NCBI RefSeq assembly: GCF_003390865.1
Contig: NZ_QMEJ01000004.1
Span: forward strand, 460,132-524,131
Origin: Tropicimonas sp. IMCC34011
Lineage (GTDB): Bacteria > Pseudomonadota > Alphaproteobacteria > Rhodobacterales > Rhodobacteraceae
Reading direction: 5' to 3'
Length of the DNA stretch: 64,000 nucleotides
Positions 16,826 through 26,003 of this stretch are shown here, piece by piece; position 1 is the first letter of the stretch, and each line of letters begins with the position of its first letter. The translations under genes were made by a program, and so were the position numbers. Below the pieces are notes generated by a model. It was not told the origin of the DNA. It saw nothing but the letters and a program-made list of their open reading frames with translations, and searched no databases.

Positions 16826-18114
16826 TCGCGGGTCCGCCCACACTCTCCGTCATCGTCGTCAGCCGTCAGAGGCCGGAGCACCTGCGCCTCTGCGTCGAGA
16901 GCCTCGCGCGGCAGACCCATGGCGCGCTCGAACTGGTCGTCGTCACCGACCCAGCGGGCGAGCCGTCGGTCGAGCATCTGCGCGGCCGGATCAAGCTCGC
17001 CCGGTTCGACGTCGCGAATATCTCGGAGGCCCGGAATACCGGTCTTGCCCTTGCCGCGGGCGAGGTGGTCGCCTTCATCGACGACGATGCTGTGGCCGAA
17101 CCGCTCTGGGCCGAGCGCCTCGCCGCCCCCTTTGCCGATCCGCGCGTGAGCTGCGCCACCGGGCCCGTTCTGGGGCGGAACGGCATTTCCCCGCAATGGA
17201 CGCCGGTCCGCGTGGGCCGGGACGGGATGGACCTGCCGCTCAAGGATGGTCTGCTCTTCGGTCCCGGCTCGGACGGCTCGGCGGTGAAGACGGTCGGCAC
17301 CAACTGCGCCTTCCGCCGCGCGGATCTCGTCGCCATCGGAGGGTTCGACCCGGCCTTCCGCTACTATCTCGACGAGACGGACGTGAACCATCGGCTCGCC
17401 CGCCTGGGCGCCTACACCGCCATCGCGAAGGACGCCGTGGTGCATCACGCCGTCGCCGCGAACGCCACGCGCAAGCCAAGCCGCGCCCCGACGGACCTCG
17501 GCCCCGTCGGGGCCAGCGTCGCCGCGTTTCTCGCGCGGCACTGCGAGCCGAAGGAGCGGGAGGGCGCCCTCGCCGCGCACCGCGCCCTTCAGGAGAGCCG
17601 TCTGAAGGCACATGTCGCCGCGCGCCGACTGAGACGCCGGGATGTCGCCGCGCTTCTGGAGACGTTCGACCGGGGCGCGGCCGAACCGGCGGAGAGCCCC
17701 GCTCCCACGCTTCGCGCCAGCCGGATGAACGCCCCACCGCCATTCAGCCCGCTGCCGCCGACCCCCCAGTCCCATACCGTCCTCGCCGGACGCACGTGGC
17801 AGATCCGGGCACTGATGGCCAAGGCGAAGGAGGCGGCGAAGGCCGGCGGCACCGTGTCGCTCTACGTTTTCTCTCCCACGGGGCGACCGCATTCCGTGCG
17901 TTTCGTCCTGCCCGGGATCTGGCTGCAGCGCGGGGGCCTCTTCGGACGCTCCGACAGGGACACACCGCGGTTCCGCCTCGTCAGCTTCCCGGAGAGACTC
18001 TCCGCCGAGGTGGCCCGAACCGAGGCCGTGCGGGGGGCGCCGACATCGGCCGGGGATGCCGCATTGCGGCGCATTTCATTGAAATCGCAAGACACTGTCG
18101 GAACAAGGGCCTAG
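16822..18114 (+). CDS. Family 2 glycosyltransferase with unknown C-terminal extension
   Basis: The N-terminal about 240 residues form a GT-A domain with SVIVVSRQRPEHLRLCVESL, an acidic DDD in VAFIDDDAVAE, a TNCAFRRADL acceptor loop and YYLDETDVNHRLARLG. The remaining about 190 residues are Ala/Arg/Pro rich and lack a recognised domain; they include RTWQIRALMAKAKEAAKAGG. The GTG start at 16822 overlaps the kdsB stop. It probably transfers a sugar onto a surface polymer or lipid-linked acceptor, but donor and acceptor cannot be read from the sequence. Confidence 0.8.
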   Translation: MIAGPPTLSVIVVSRQRPEHLRLCVESLARQTHGALELVVVTDPAGEPSVEHLRGRIKLARFDVANISEARNTGLALAAGEVVAFIDDDAVAEPLWAERLAAPFADPRVSCATGPVLGRNGISPQWTPVRVGRDGMDLPLKDGLLFGPGSDGSAVKTVGTNCAFRRADLVAIGGFDPAFRYYLDETDVNHRLARLGAYTAIAKDAVVHHAVAANATRKPSRAPTDLGPVGASVAAFLARHCEPKEREGALAAHRALQESRLKAHVAARRLRRRDVAALLETFDRGAAEPAESPAPTLRASRMNAPPPFSPLPPTPQSHTVLAGRTWQIRALMAKAKEAAKAGGTVSLYVFSPTGRPHSVRFVLPGIWLQRGGLFGRSDRDTPRFRLVSFPERLSAEVARTEAVRGAPTSAGDAALRRISLKSQDTVGTRA

Positions 18115-18179
18115 AATGGGGCATTGACCGGTCGCCGGTCGCACTGTCCGGCGCCGACCGAAACGAGGTACCAAAGCGA

Positions 18180-19073
18180 ATGACACGTAAGATCAGCAAG
18201 GCGGTTCTCCCCGTCGCCGGACTTGGAACGCGATTCCTGCCGGCGACCAAGTCGATCCCGAAGGAGATCATGACCCTGGTCGACCGTCCCCTCATTCAAT
18301 ACGCGATCGACGAGGCCCGCGCCGCCGGCATCAAGGAATTCATCTTCGTCACGTCGCGCGGCAAATCGGCGCTCGAGGACTATTTCGACAACGCGCCGGA
18401 ACTGGAAGCCGCACTTGCCGAGAAGGGCAAGACGGAGATCCAGGAGATCATGAAGGCCACCTACATGGAGAGCGGCCAGATCGCCTATGTCCGCCAGCAC
18501 AAGGCCCTCGGTCTCGGTCACGCCGTCTGGTGCGCCCGCCGCATGATCGGCGACGAACCCTTCGCGGTCATTCTCCCCGATGACGTGATCGCCGCCGAGA
18601 AGCCCTGCCTCCAGCAGATGGTCGAGGCCCACGAGGAATGTGGCGGCGGCTCGATGGTCGCGGCGATGGAAGTCCCGATGGACAAGACCAGCTCCTACGG
18701 CATCCTCGACGTCGAACAGACGGATTCGGACGTGCTTCCCATCCGTCGCATGGTGGAGAAGCCGAAGGAGAACCCGCCCTCGAACCTCGCCGTCATCGGC
18801 CGCTATATCCTGACGCCGGACGTGTTGGAGACACTGCACAATCAGGACAAGGGTGCCGGCGGCGAGATCCAGCTGACGGACGCCATTGCGGCGGAGATCG
18901 ATCACGGGCGGCCGGTCAACGGCTTCCGCTTCCGCGGCGAGCGGTTCGACTGCGGCTCGAAGGCCGGTTTCCTGCAGGCGACGGTCGCGTTCGGCCTCGC
19001 CCGCGACGAGCTGCGCGACGAGTTTTCGGAGTATCTGCGGGAAATCGTGGCCGTTCCCGAGCCGGCTCAGTAA
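18180..19073 (+). CDS. galU: UTP-glucose-1-phosphate uridylyltransferase
   Basis: GalU makes UDP-glucose from UTP and glucose-1-phosphate. The 297-residue product shows KAVLPVAGLGTRFLPATKSI, then KEIMTLVDRPLIQYAIDEA, LGLGHAVWCAR and PFAVILPDD, all standard GalU features, and the C-terminal FDCGSKAGFLQATV. Length is normal. The ATG at 18180 follows a modest GAGGT. Together with the downstream galE it supplies UDP-glucose and UDP-galactose to the transferases that follow. Confidence 0.96.
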   Translation: MTRKISKAVLPVAGLGTRFLPATKSIPKEIMTLVDRPLIQYAIDEARAAGIKEFIFVTSRGKSALEDYFDNAPELEAALAEKGKTEIQEIMKATYMESGQIAYVRQHKALGLGHAVWCARRMIGDEPFAVILPDDVIAAEKPCLQQMVEAHEECGGGSMVAAMEVPMDKTSSYGILDVEQTDSDVLPIRRMVEKPKENPPSNLAVIGRYILTPDVLETLHNQDKGAGGEIQLTDAIAAEIDHGRPVNGFRFRGERFDCGSKAGFLQATVAFGLARDELRDEFSEYLREIVAVPEPAQ

Positions 19074-19088
19074 GCTTCGGCATCAAGT

Positions 19089-19112
19089 GGCCCGGCCGTC
19101 GGTGGCCGGGCC
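19089..19112 (+). terminator. GC-rich hairpin between galU and galE
   Basis: A perfect 9-bp stem of G and C (19089-19097 with 19104-19112) has a six-base loop, 16 bases after the galU stop. No T-run follows, so it may stabilise or partly terminate the galU message rather than act as a full terminator. Confidence 0.45.
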
Positions 19113-19146
19113 GTCGGCGCACGGGCGAGCGAGGGGTGGTCGCGGA

Positions 19147-20130
19147 TTGGGCAGGATACTCGTCACGGGCGGTGCCGGTTATGTGGGCGCCCATGCCTGC
19201 AAGGCGCTGTCCCGCGCCGGGCACACCCCCATCACCTTCGACAATTACAGTACCGGCTGGCGTGATGCGGTCAGGTTTGGCCCGGCCGAGGAGGGCGACC
19301 TCATGGATCGCGCCCGCCTGGACGAGGTCTTTGCCGCTCATGCGCCCGATGCCGTCATGCACTTCGCGGCGCTCAGCCAGGTCGGCGAATCGGTCAGGGA
19401 GCCGGGCCGCTACTGGCTGGAGAACGTCACGGGAGCGGTGAACCTCGCCGAAGCCGCCGTCGCCGCCGGATGCGGCCGGTTCATCTTCTCCTCCACCTGC
19501 GCGACGTATGGGGACCAGGACGGAGTCGTGCTGGACGAAGAGACGGCCCAGCGCCCCGAGAACCCCTACGGCGCCTCGAAGCGGGCCATCGAGGAGATCC
19601 TGCGGGATTTCGAGGCCGCCCACGGGCTGCGCCATGTCATCTTCCGCTACTTCAACGTCGCCGGCGCCGATCCCGAGGGCGAGGTGGGCGAGCAGCACGA
19701 GCCCGAGACGCATCTCATCCCGCTGATGCTGGACGCCATCGACGGCAGACGGGACGCGCTGACCGTCTTCGGCACCGATTACGACACGCCGGACGGCACC
19801 TGCATCCGAGACTACGTGCATGTCTGCGACCTCGCGGATGCGCATGTCCTCGGCTACGAGTGGCTGGACCGCGGGGGACAGAGCCGCGCCTTCAATCTCG
19901 GCACCGGCCACGGCTACTCCGTACGCGAAGTGATCGAGCACAGCCGCCGGGTCACCAATCGGTCCGTTCCCGTGGTGGAGGGCGAGCGGCGAGCGGGCGA
20001 TGCCGTCCGCCTCGTTTCGGGCAGCGAGCGGGCGAAGGCGGAACTGGGATGGACCCCGGCGCGCTCCTCGCTCGACCGGATGATCGAGGATGCGTGGCAC
20101 TGGCACCAGACGGGCCGCTTTGAGCGCTGA
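19147..20130 (+). CDS. galE: UDP-glucose 4-epimerase
   Basis: GalE interconverts UDP-glucose and UDP-galactose. The 327-residue product begins with the NAD-binding GRILVTGGAGYVGAHACKAL. It has the catalytic Ser/Thr in FSSTCATYGD and the Y-x-x-x-K motif in NPYGASKRAIEE. C-terminal IRDYVHVCDLADAHVLGYEW and AFNLGTGHGYSVREV are typical of the family. No ATG is available near the Rossmann motif, so TTG at 19147, ten bases after GAGGGG, is the likely start. The end overlaps the next gene by 11 bases. Confidence 0.93.
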   Translation: MGRILVTGGAGYVGAHACKALSRAGHTPITFDNYSTGWRDAVRFGPAEEGDLMDRARLDEVFAAHAPDAVMHFAALSQVGESVREPGRYWLENVTGAVNLAEAAVAAGCGRFIFSSTCATYGDQDGVVLDEETAQRPENPYGASKRAIEEILRDFEAAHGLRHVIFRYFNVAGADPEGEVGEQHEPETHLIPLMLDAIDGRRDALTVFGTDYDTPDGTCIRDYVHVCDLADAHVLGYEWLDRGGQSRAFNLGTGHGYSVREVIEHSRRVTNRSVPVVEGERRAGDAVRLVSGSERAKAELGWTPARSSLDRMIEDAWHWHQTGRFER

Positions 20131-21316
20131 GCCCGCCGCGCGCTGTCTCGATCTCAGCCGCCTCGTGAGCCGGCTCGGTCAGGGCCCCTGGACGGGGGTG
20201 GACCGGGTCGAGGCCGCCTATCTCGCGCGGCTGATGCGGGAACCTGTTCCGCTCTGGTCGCTGGTGCGGATGCGTTTCGGGTATGCGCTGCTGGCGCCGG
20301 AGGGCACTCATGAGCTTGCGGGGCGGCTCTTCGGCGGACCTTGGGGCCGTGCCGACCTCGCCGCGCGCCTCACCCCCGGACTGAGCGCGGAGGCGGCGCG
20401 CGCGGAAGCCGACCTGCGCCGTCTCGCGCGGCGCGTGCTGCCGAGGCCAAGCCTCGCACGGACCCTTCGGAAGCACCTCCCGGCAGGCACCTCTTACGTG
20501 AATGTCGGTCATTCGAACCTCACCGCCCGCGTCCTGATCGCGTGGCGCAGCGTGCCGGACGCCCGGATCTCGGTGATGATCCACGACACGATCCCCCTCG
20601 ATCTCCCCGAAGCGCAGCGGGACGGGAGCCCGGAGAGATTCGCGGCGATGCTGAGCCGGGTCGGCAGTGTGGCGGATCTCGCGATCTACAATTCAGCCGC
20701 CACACGGGACGATGCCGAGCGACATTTCGCGAAAGCAGGCCGCGTGCCGCCCGGCCTCGTCGCCCATCTGGGCGTGCCCCGGCCCGAGGTGCCCCGGGCC
20801 ATGCCCCCCCTGCCGCCGGATCTCGCGGAGCGTCCCTTCTTCCTCTGCCTCGGCACCATCGAGCCGCGCAAGAACCACGCGCTGCTCCTCGACGTCTGGG
20901 AGAGCCTGCCAAGCCCCCGCCCGATCCTCGTCATCGCCGGCCGGCGCGGCTGGAAGAACGCGGACGTCTTCGCCCGCCTGGACCGGGCCGGCGCGGATGT
21001 GCTGGAATTGCCGGGCCTGCCCGACAGCGCGGTCACATGGCTGATGGCCCACGCGTGCGCGCTTCTCTTTCCGAGCCGCGCCGAGGGGTTCGGCCTCCCC
21101 GCCCTTGAAGCCGCGGCGCTCGGAACGCCCGTGATCGCGTCCGACCTGCCCGTCTTCCGGGAGCTTCTCGGCGACTACCCGAGCTACCTTCCCCTCACCG
21201 ATCCCAATCGCTGGGCCGCTGAGGTCTCGAAAGTGACGATGCCCGGTCACAGGCGCGATCCGATTGTCCCGCCGTCCTGGCAGGAGCATTTCAACGCGGT
21301 CTTAAGCGTGGTGTAA
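20120..21316 (+). CDS. Family 1/4 glycosyltransferase
   Basis: The roughly 398-residue product has a GT-B fold. The C-terminal half carries FFLCLGTIEPRKNHALLL, then the acidic-box region LLFPSRAEGFGLPALEAAA and GTPVIASDLPVFRELLG, the hallmarks of family 1/4 retaining transferases. The N-terminal acceptor half (SRLGQGPWTGVDRVEAAYLA) is variable, as usual. The likely start is TTG at 20120, inside the end of galE. It probably works on the same polymer as the neighbouring transferases. Donor and acceptor are not known. Confidence 0.85.
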   Translation: MSAEPAARCLDLSRLVSRLGQGPWTGVDRVEAAYLARLMREPVPLWSLVRMRFGYALLAPEGTHELAGRLFGGPWGRADLAARLTPGLSAEAARAEADLRRLARRVLPRPSLARTLRKHLPAGTSYVNVGHSNLTARVLIAWRSVPDARISVMIHDTIPLDLPEAQRDGSPERFAAMLSRVGSVADLAIYNSAATRDDAERHFAKAGRVPPGLVAHLGVPRPEVPRAMPPLPPDLAERPFFLCLGTIEPRKNHALLLDVWESLPSPRPILVIAGRRGWKNADVFARLDRAGADVLELPGLPDSAVTWLMAHACALLFPSRAEGFGLPALEAAALGTPVIASDLPVFRELLGDYPSYLPLTDPNRWAAEVSKVTMPGHRRDPIVPPSWQEHFNAVLSVV

Positions 21317-21356
21317 TACAAGACCGTGTCTTGATCCGCCCGGCAGGGGAGCTCGC

Positions 21357-22367
21357 TTGAGCGCACTCGACTCATACCGAATGCGTCTGAAGCGCAAGAA
21401 GTACCGCATCCGCGCCTTCCGGAAGCGCCGCGAGCTGAAGGTCGTGGCGGACCGTACGGGTGCGATCAAACGCGGGCACCTGCTTGCCTTCACCACGCTC
21501 CGGAACGAGCGCGTCCGCCTGCCCTACTTCCTCGACTATTACCGCAAGGCCGGCGTTCGCCACTTCTTCATGGTGGACAACGCATCGGATGACGGCTCCC
21601 GCGAGTACCTCGCGGATCAAGAGGACGTCTCCCTCTGGACGACGGAGGCAAGCTACCGTCGCGCCCGCTTCGGGGTGGATTGGCTCAACTGGCTCGCGCT
21701 GCGCCATGCCCACGGCCACTGGGCGCTCACCGTCGATGTGGACGAGTTCCTCGTCTACCCGTTCTGCGACACGCGGCCGATCAATGCGCTGACGGACTGG
21801 CTGGACGGAAGCGGTCTGCGCTCCTTCTCCGCCATGCTGCTCGACATGTACCCCAAGGGCCCGATCGACGCACAGACCTATGCGGAGGGGCAGGATCCGT
21901 TCGAGATTGCCTCGTGGTTCGACAGCGGCAATTACATGATCAGTCGCAACGACCGCTTCCAGAACCTCTGGATCCAGGGCGGGCCCCGCGCGCGGGCCTT
22001 CTTCGCGGACGCGCCCACGAACGCCCCCTCGCTGAACAAGATCCCGCTGGTGAAGTGGGATCGTGCCTACTGCTATGTCAATTCCACGCACATGCTCCTG
22101 CCGCGGGGGCTCAATCTCACCTATGACGAGGAGGGCGGGGAGAAGACCTGCGGCGCCCTCCTCCATGCCAAGTTCCTGAACACCTTCATCGACAAGACGG
22201 AGGAGGAAATCACCCGCCGGGAGCATTTCGCGGGGAGCCGGGAATACCTTGCCTATCACGCCGTCCTGAAGGAGCAGCCCGACCTCTGGACGAAGTGGAG
22301 CGAGCAGTACATCAACTGGCGGCAGCTCGAGATCCTGGGTCTCATCTCCAAGGGCAACTGGGCATGA
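21357..22367 (+). CDS. Glycosyltransferase family 2-like protein (Glyco_tranf_2_4/GT92 type)
   Basis: The 336-residue protein begins with a strongly basic segment (RMRLKRKKYRIRAFRKRREL). It then shows TTLRNERVRLPYFLDYYRKA and FFMVDNASDDGSREYL, the start of a GT-A fold, and the DxD-like motif in LTVDVDEFLVYP. This arrangement is that of the transferases grouped under Glyco_tranf_2_4, common in capsule clusters of Rhodobacterales. The TTG start at 21357 follows GGGGA. The stop overlaps the ATG of the next gene. Confidence 0.78.
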   Translation: MSALDSYRMRLKRKKYRIRAFRKRRELKVVADRTGAIKRGHLLAFTTLRNERVRLPYFLDYYRKAGVRHFFMVDNASDDGSREYLADQEDVSLWTTEASYRRARFGVDWLNWLALRHAHGHWALTVDVDEFLVYPFCDTRPINALTDWLDGSGLRSFSAMLLDMYPKGPIDAQTYAEGQDPFEIASWFDSGNYMISRNDRFQNLWIQGGPRARAFFADAPTNAPSLNKIPLVKWDRAYCYVNSTHMLLPRGLNLTYDEEGGEKTCGALLHAKFLNTFIDKTEEEITRREHFAGSREYLAYHAVLKEQPDLWTKWSEQYINWRQLEILGLISKGNWA

Positions 22368-24067
22368 CCGTTGGTTTCATCCTTCTGGTTCACACTGCGC
22401 TGGACCGGGCGGCGCAGGTCGCTCGGCACTGGGCGCTGAGCGGCTGCCCCGTGGTGATCCATGCCGACCGGAAGGTGACGCGCAGCGCATATGCCAAGCT
22501 CCAGCGCCGGGTGAAGGGGATGGACAACGTCCGCTTCGTGACGCCGCGCCGCCATTGTGCCTGGGGCACGTGGGGCATCGTCGGCGCGACGCTGTCCGCG
22601 GCGGAGACGATGCTGGCGGAGTATCCGGACGTCCGTCACGTCTACCTCGCGTCGGGCTCCTGCCTGCCGCTCCGGCCGGTGCAGGAGCTGGAAGCCTATC
22701 TCGCGGAGCGCCCCCGAACCGACTTCATCGAGAGCGTCACCATCGAGGACGTCGCCTGGTCCAAGGGCGGATTCGAGCGGGAGAGATTCACGCTGCGGTT
22801 CCCCTTCTCATGGAAAAGCCACCGGGAGCTCTTCGACCGCTGGGTTGCCATCCAGCGGCGGTTCAAGCTTCACCGTGCGATCCCCGATCCCATCGTGCCG
22901 CATCTCGGCTCGCAATGGTGGTGCCTGTCCCGGGCGACACTGACCGCCATCCTCGAGGACCCGAACCGCGAGCGGTACGACAGGTACTTCCGGCGCGTCT
23001 GGATCCCGGACGAAAGCTATTTCCAGAGCCTCGTGCGGCTGCATTCGACCTCCGTGGAAAGCCGGTCCCTGACGCTGTCCAAGTTCGACTCGCAGGGCAA
23101 GCCTTACGTCTTCTACGACGATCACCTGCAGCTTCTGCGCCGCTCCGACTGTTTCATGGCGCGGAAGATCTGGCCCCACGCGGATCGGCTCTACTCGGCC
23201 TTCCTGTCGAACGACCCGAACGTCACCAAGAATGCAGAGCCGCGCCCCGGCCGCATCGACCGGATGTTCGCCAATGCCGGAGAACGGCGGGTCCTGGGGC
23301 GGCCGGGGCTCTACATGCAGGGCCGCTTTCCCCGCAACGACCGGGAGAACGGTCGGACGGCCGGTCCCTATTCCGTCTTCGAGGGGTTCGGCGAGCTCTT
23401 CGTCGATTTCGACACCTGGCTTGCGCGTGTCACCGGCCATCGCGTCCACAAGCATCTCTATGCGCCGGAACGCGCCGAGCTGGCCGGCGGGGAGCAGGTC
23501 TACAACGGCGCGCTCACGGACAGCGCGGCGCTCAGGGACTACAACCCCTGCGCCTTCCTGACGAACCTGATCTGGACGACACGGGGGGAGCGGCAGTGCT
23601 TCATGTTCGGGCCGCGGGACAACCAGTTCCCGGCCGGTTTCATGGCCGCCGACCCCAACGCGCAGATCTCGGTGATCGCGGGAGCCTGGGCCATCCCGCT
23701 CCACCGCTCCGGCCTCCCGCGCGAGCTGATGCGCAAGGAGGCCGCCCGTCTCCAGCGGATCGAGGCCGGGCACCTGGAGCTTCTGCGCGCGCGATGGGTC
23801 AAGGCGCGCGTGCGGATCTGGACGCTGGCCGATTTCGTCGAGGCGCCGATGGAGAAGCTGCAGGACGTCCTCGACGAGATCGTCCCCCTGCAGGGCCGCC
23901 GCATGACCGAAGTCCCCCGCATGGCGGATCTCGGCGGCTTCGGTCGCTTCCTGCAGGATCTCAAGAACGATGGTATGAACCTCCACCTCCCCGGGGATTT
24001 CCCCGCGGACGACTTTCCGGAAGGCCCGCCGCGCACCATGCCCTATCTCGTGAAGCAGGCCGAATGA
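22364..24067 (+). CDS. Core-2/I-branching (GT14-like) glycosyltransferase with long C-terminal region
   Basis: The N-terminal about 290 residues resemble beta-1,6-N-acetylglucosaminyltransferases of the core-2/I-branching type. Landmarks are FILLVHTALDRAAQVARHW, PVVIHADRKV, CAWGTWGIVGATLSAAETML and YLASGSCLPLRP, with the later LGSQWWCLSRATLTAIL and WIPDESYFQSL. The remaining about 270 residues (for example RPGLYMQGRFPRNDRENG and NPCAFLTNLIWTTRGERQC) are unlike any domain I recognise. Coupled overlaps at both ends place it with the preceding transferase and the following sulfotransferase. It may add a branch that is then sulfated, which is inference. Confidence 0.75.
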   Translation: MTVGFILLVHTALDRAAQVARHWALSGCPVVIHADRKVTRSAYAKLQRRVKGMDNVRFVTPRRHCAWGTWGIVGATLSAAETMLAEYPDVRHVYLASGSCLPLRPVQELEAYLAERPRTDFIESVTIEDVAWSKGGFERERFTLRFPFSWKSHRELFDRWVAIQRRFKLHRAIPDPIVPHLGSQWWCLSRATLTAILEDPNRERYDRYFRRVWIPDESYFQSLVRLHSTSVESRSLTLSKFDSQGKPYVFYDDHLQLLRRSDCFMARKIWPHADRLYSAFLSNDPNVTKNAEPRPGRIDRMFANAGERRVLGRPGLYMQGRFPRNDRENGRTAGPYSVFEGFGELFVDFDTWLARVTGHRVHKHLYAPERAELAGGEQVYNGALTDSAALRDYNPCAFLTNLIWTTRGERQCFMFGPRDNQFPAGFMAADPNAQISVIAGAWAIPLHRSGLPRELMRKEAARLQRIEAGHLELLRARWVKARVRIWTLADFVEAPMEKLQDVLDEIVPLQGRRMTEVPRMADLGGFGRFLQDLKNDGMNLHLPGDFPADDFPEGPPRTMPYLVKQAE

Positions 24068-25500
24068 GCGCCGCCTTCGACAGCTTCGTGTTGTTCGCGG
24101 AAATGCGGACGGGCTCGAACCACCTCGAGGAGAGCCTGAACGCGATCGAGGGCGTGCGCTGTCACGGGGAGGCCTTCAATCCCTACTTCATCGGGCAGGA
24201 GGGCAAGACCGAGCTCTTCGGCCTCACGCTTCAGGAGCGGGAGGACGATCCGGGCGAACTGCTGGCGCGGATGCGGGCCGAAACGGACGGGCTGCCCGGC
24301 TTCCGCTACTTCCATGACCACGATCCGCGCATCCTGGACGGCATCCTCGCCGACCGCGCCTGCGCGAAGGTGATTCTGACCCGAAATCCGCTCGACAGCT
24401 ACATCTCGAAGCGCATCGCCGCCGCCACGGGGCAATGGCGGCTGACCGACGTGAAGGACCGCAAGGATGCCCGGGCCGTCTTCGTGCCGGAGGAGTTCGA
24501 GGCGCACCTCCATCGGATCCAGTCCTTCCAGCTGCGCCTCCAGCGCGCGCTCCAGATCAGTGGACAGACCGCCTTTCATATCGCCTACGAGGATATCGGG
24601 GACGTCGAGGTACTGAACGGACTCGCGGCCTTCCTCGGCGTTCCGGGGCGGCTCGAGAAGGTGCCGGGCCGGCTCAAGCGGCAGAATCCGGAGCCGCATT
24701 CCCAGAAGGTGCGCAATTTCGCGGAGATGCAGACGGCGCTCGACGGGCTGGACCGGTTCGGCCTGACGCGTACGCCGAACCTAGAACCCCGCCGCGGCCC
24801 GGCCGTGCCGACCTATGTCGCGGCCACCACGGCGCCGCTTCTCTTCATGCCGATGAAGGGCGGGCGCACGGAGGCGATCGAGGGATGGCTCGCGGCGCTC
24901 GACGGGGCCGAGCCGGGCGCTCTCCTGCGCGACTTCACCCAGAAGAGCCTGCGGCAGTGGAAGAACCGCTCAAGCGGGGCGCGTGCGTTCACCGTGCTGT
25001 CGCACCCGGTCCGCCGGCTCCATTCCGTCTTTCGCCGCTACATCCTGGATGACGGGCCGGGCGCCTTTCTGGAGATCCGCGGCGCGCTCAGGAGCACCTA
25101 TCGCCTGCCGATCCCCGAGACGGCGCCGGGGCACGACTGGGATCCGGAGACGCACCGCGAGGCGTTCCTGGGGTTCCTGCGCTTTGTGAAGGGCAATCTG
25201 GCGGGACAGACGAGCCTGCGCACGGACCCCGCCTGGTCCACACAGGCCGCGACGCTTCAGGGCATGTCGGATTTTCTTCTGCCGGATATTGTGATCCGGG
25301 ACGATCAGGCCGCGCTCGGTCTCGCCCAACTCTGCCAGCAGATAGGGCGCGCCCGGATGCCCCCCGCGCCGGACCTGACGACCGAGGCCGGGGACGGACC
25401 GCGCCTGTCCGACATTCTGGATGCGGACATCGACGCGGCCGCGAGGGACGCCCATGCGCGGGACTACATGGCCTTCGGATTCGGAGCGCTGCGGCCCTGA
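24064..25500 (+). CDS. Sulfotransferase, apparently two tandem sulfotransferase-like domains
   Basis: The 478-residue product opens with FVLFAEMRTGSNHLEESLN, equivalent to the 5'-phosphosulfate-binding loop of NodH/Stf0-type enzymes, and CAKVILTRNPLDSYISKRIA, the 3'-phosphate-binding part. These mark residues 1 to about 230. From about residue 250 a second unit begins: PLLFMPMKGGRTEAIEGWL, then FTVLSHPVRRLHSVFRRYIL and a PAP-site-like FLRFVKGNLAGQTSLRTDPA. This resembles the sulfotransferase family 2 pattern. Sulfotransferases move sulfate from PAPS to sugars and release PAP, the substrate of CysQ encoded upstream. It is the last gene of the coupled run and converges with ptsN. Confidence 0.78.
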   Translation: MSAAFDSFVLFAEMRTGSNHLEESLNAIEGVRCHGEAFNPYFIGQEGKTELFGLTLQEREDDPGELLARMRAETDGLPGFRYFHDHDPRILDGILADRACAKVILTRNPLDSYISKRIAAATGQWRLTDVKDRKDARAVFVPEEFEAHLHRIQSFQLRLQRALQISGQTAFHIAYEDIGDVEVLNGLAAFLGVPGRLEKVPGRLKRQNPEPHSQKVRNFAEMQTALDGLDRFGLTRTPNLEPRRGPAVPTYVAATTAPLLFMPMKGGRTEAIEGWLAALDGAEPGALLRDFTQKSLRQWKNRSSGARAFTVLSHPVRRLHSVFRRYILDDGPGAFLEIRGALRSTYRLPIPETAPGHDWDPETHREAFLGFLRFVKGNLAGQTSLRTDPAWSTQAATLQGMSDFLLPDIVIRDDQAALGLAQLCQQIGRARMPPAPDLTTEAGDGPRLSDILDADIDAAARDAHARDYMAFGFGALRP

Positions 25501-25502
25501 AT

Positions 25503-25967
25503 TCAGGCCGCGCGGGTGTTCTGGCGCTCGGTGAGGACGGCGTGCAGCGTGAGCGGGTCGTTGTTGGCCCGGAGCTTTGCACAGATGGCACTGTCCCGCA
25601 TCGTACGGGACACCGCGGCCAGCGCCTTGAGGTGGTCGATCCCGGAATCGTTCGGCGCGAACAACGCGAAGACGAGGTCGACAGGCTGGCGATCCACCGA
25701 CCCGAACGCCATCGGGCGATCGAGCCGCATGAACACGCCGGTGACCGACGAGATGCAGTTCAGTCGTGCGTGGGGGAGCGCGATCCCCTGGCCGACGCCG
25801 GTCGGCCCGAGGGATTCGCGCTCCTGAAGGGCATTCATCGCCTCCGCCGTGCGGATGCCGTAGGCGCTTTCGGCGACCTCGGCGATCCGCTGGAAGAGAC
25901 GCTTCTTGCTCGTGGCTTCGGACAGGGCCCGAACCGCCTCGGGCTTCAGGATGCTGACAAGTTCCAT
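25503..25967 (-). CDS. ptsN: Nitrogen-regulatory PTS enzyme IIA
   Basis: The 154-residue EIIA-Ntr protein carries its phosphorylatable histidine in GQGIALPHARL (about His66), with the normal start MELVSILKPEAVRALSEATS. Such proteins belong to the regulatory PTS that links nitrogen, carbon and potassium status. It stands last in the minus-strand run lptB-hpf-ptsN, as in many proteobacteria, but rpoN is not present upstream of hpf. Length and motif are normal. Confidence 0.93.
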   Translation of the reverse strand: MELVSILKPEAVRALSEATSKKRLFQRIAEVAESAYGIRTAEAMNALQERESLGPTGVGQGIALPHARLNCISSVTGVFMRLDRPMAFGSVDRQPVDLVFALFAPNDSGIDHLKALAAVSRTMRDSAICAKLRANNDPLTLHAVLTERQNTRAA

Positions 25968-26003
25968 ATGCCTCCAAAAACGGGGGGCCGCTGGTAAGCG
26001 GGC

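Noticed and set aside
18886..19146. A longer form of GalE starting at 18886
   Set aside because: It would overlap the end of galU by about 190 bases and add an arginine-rich stretch before the Rossmann motif. The TTG at 19147 gives the standard N-terminus.
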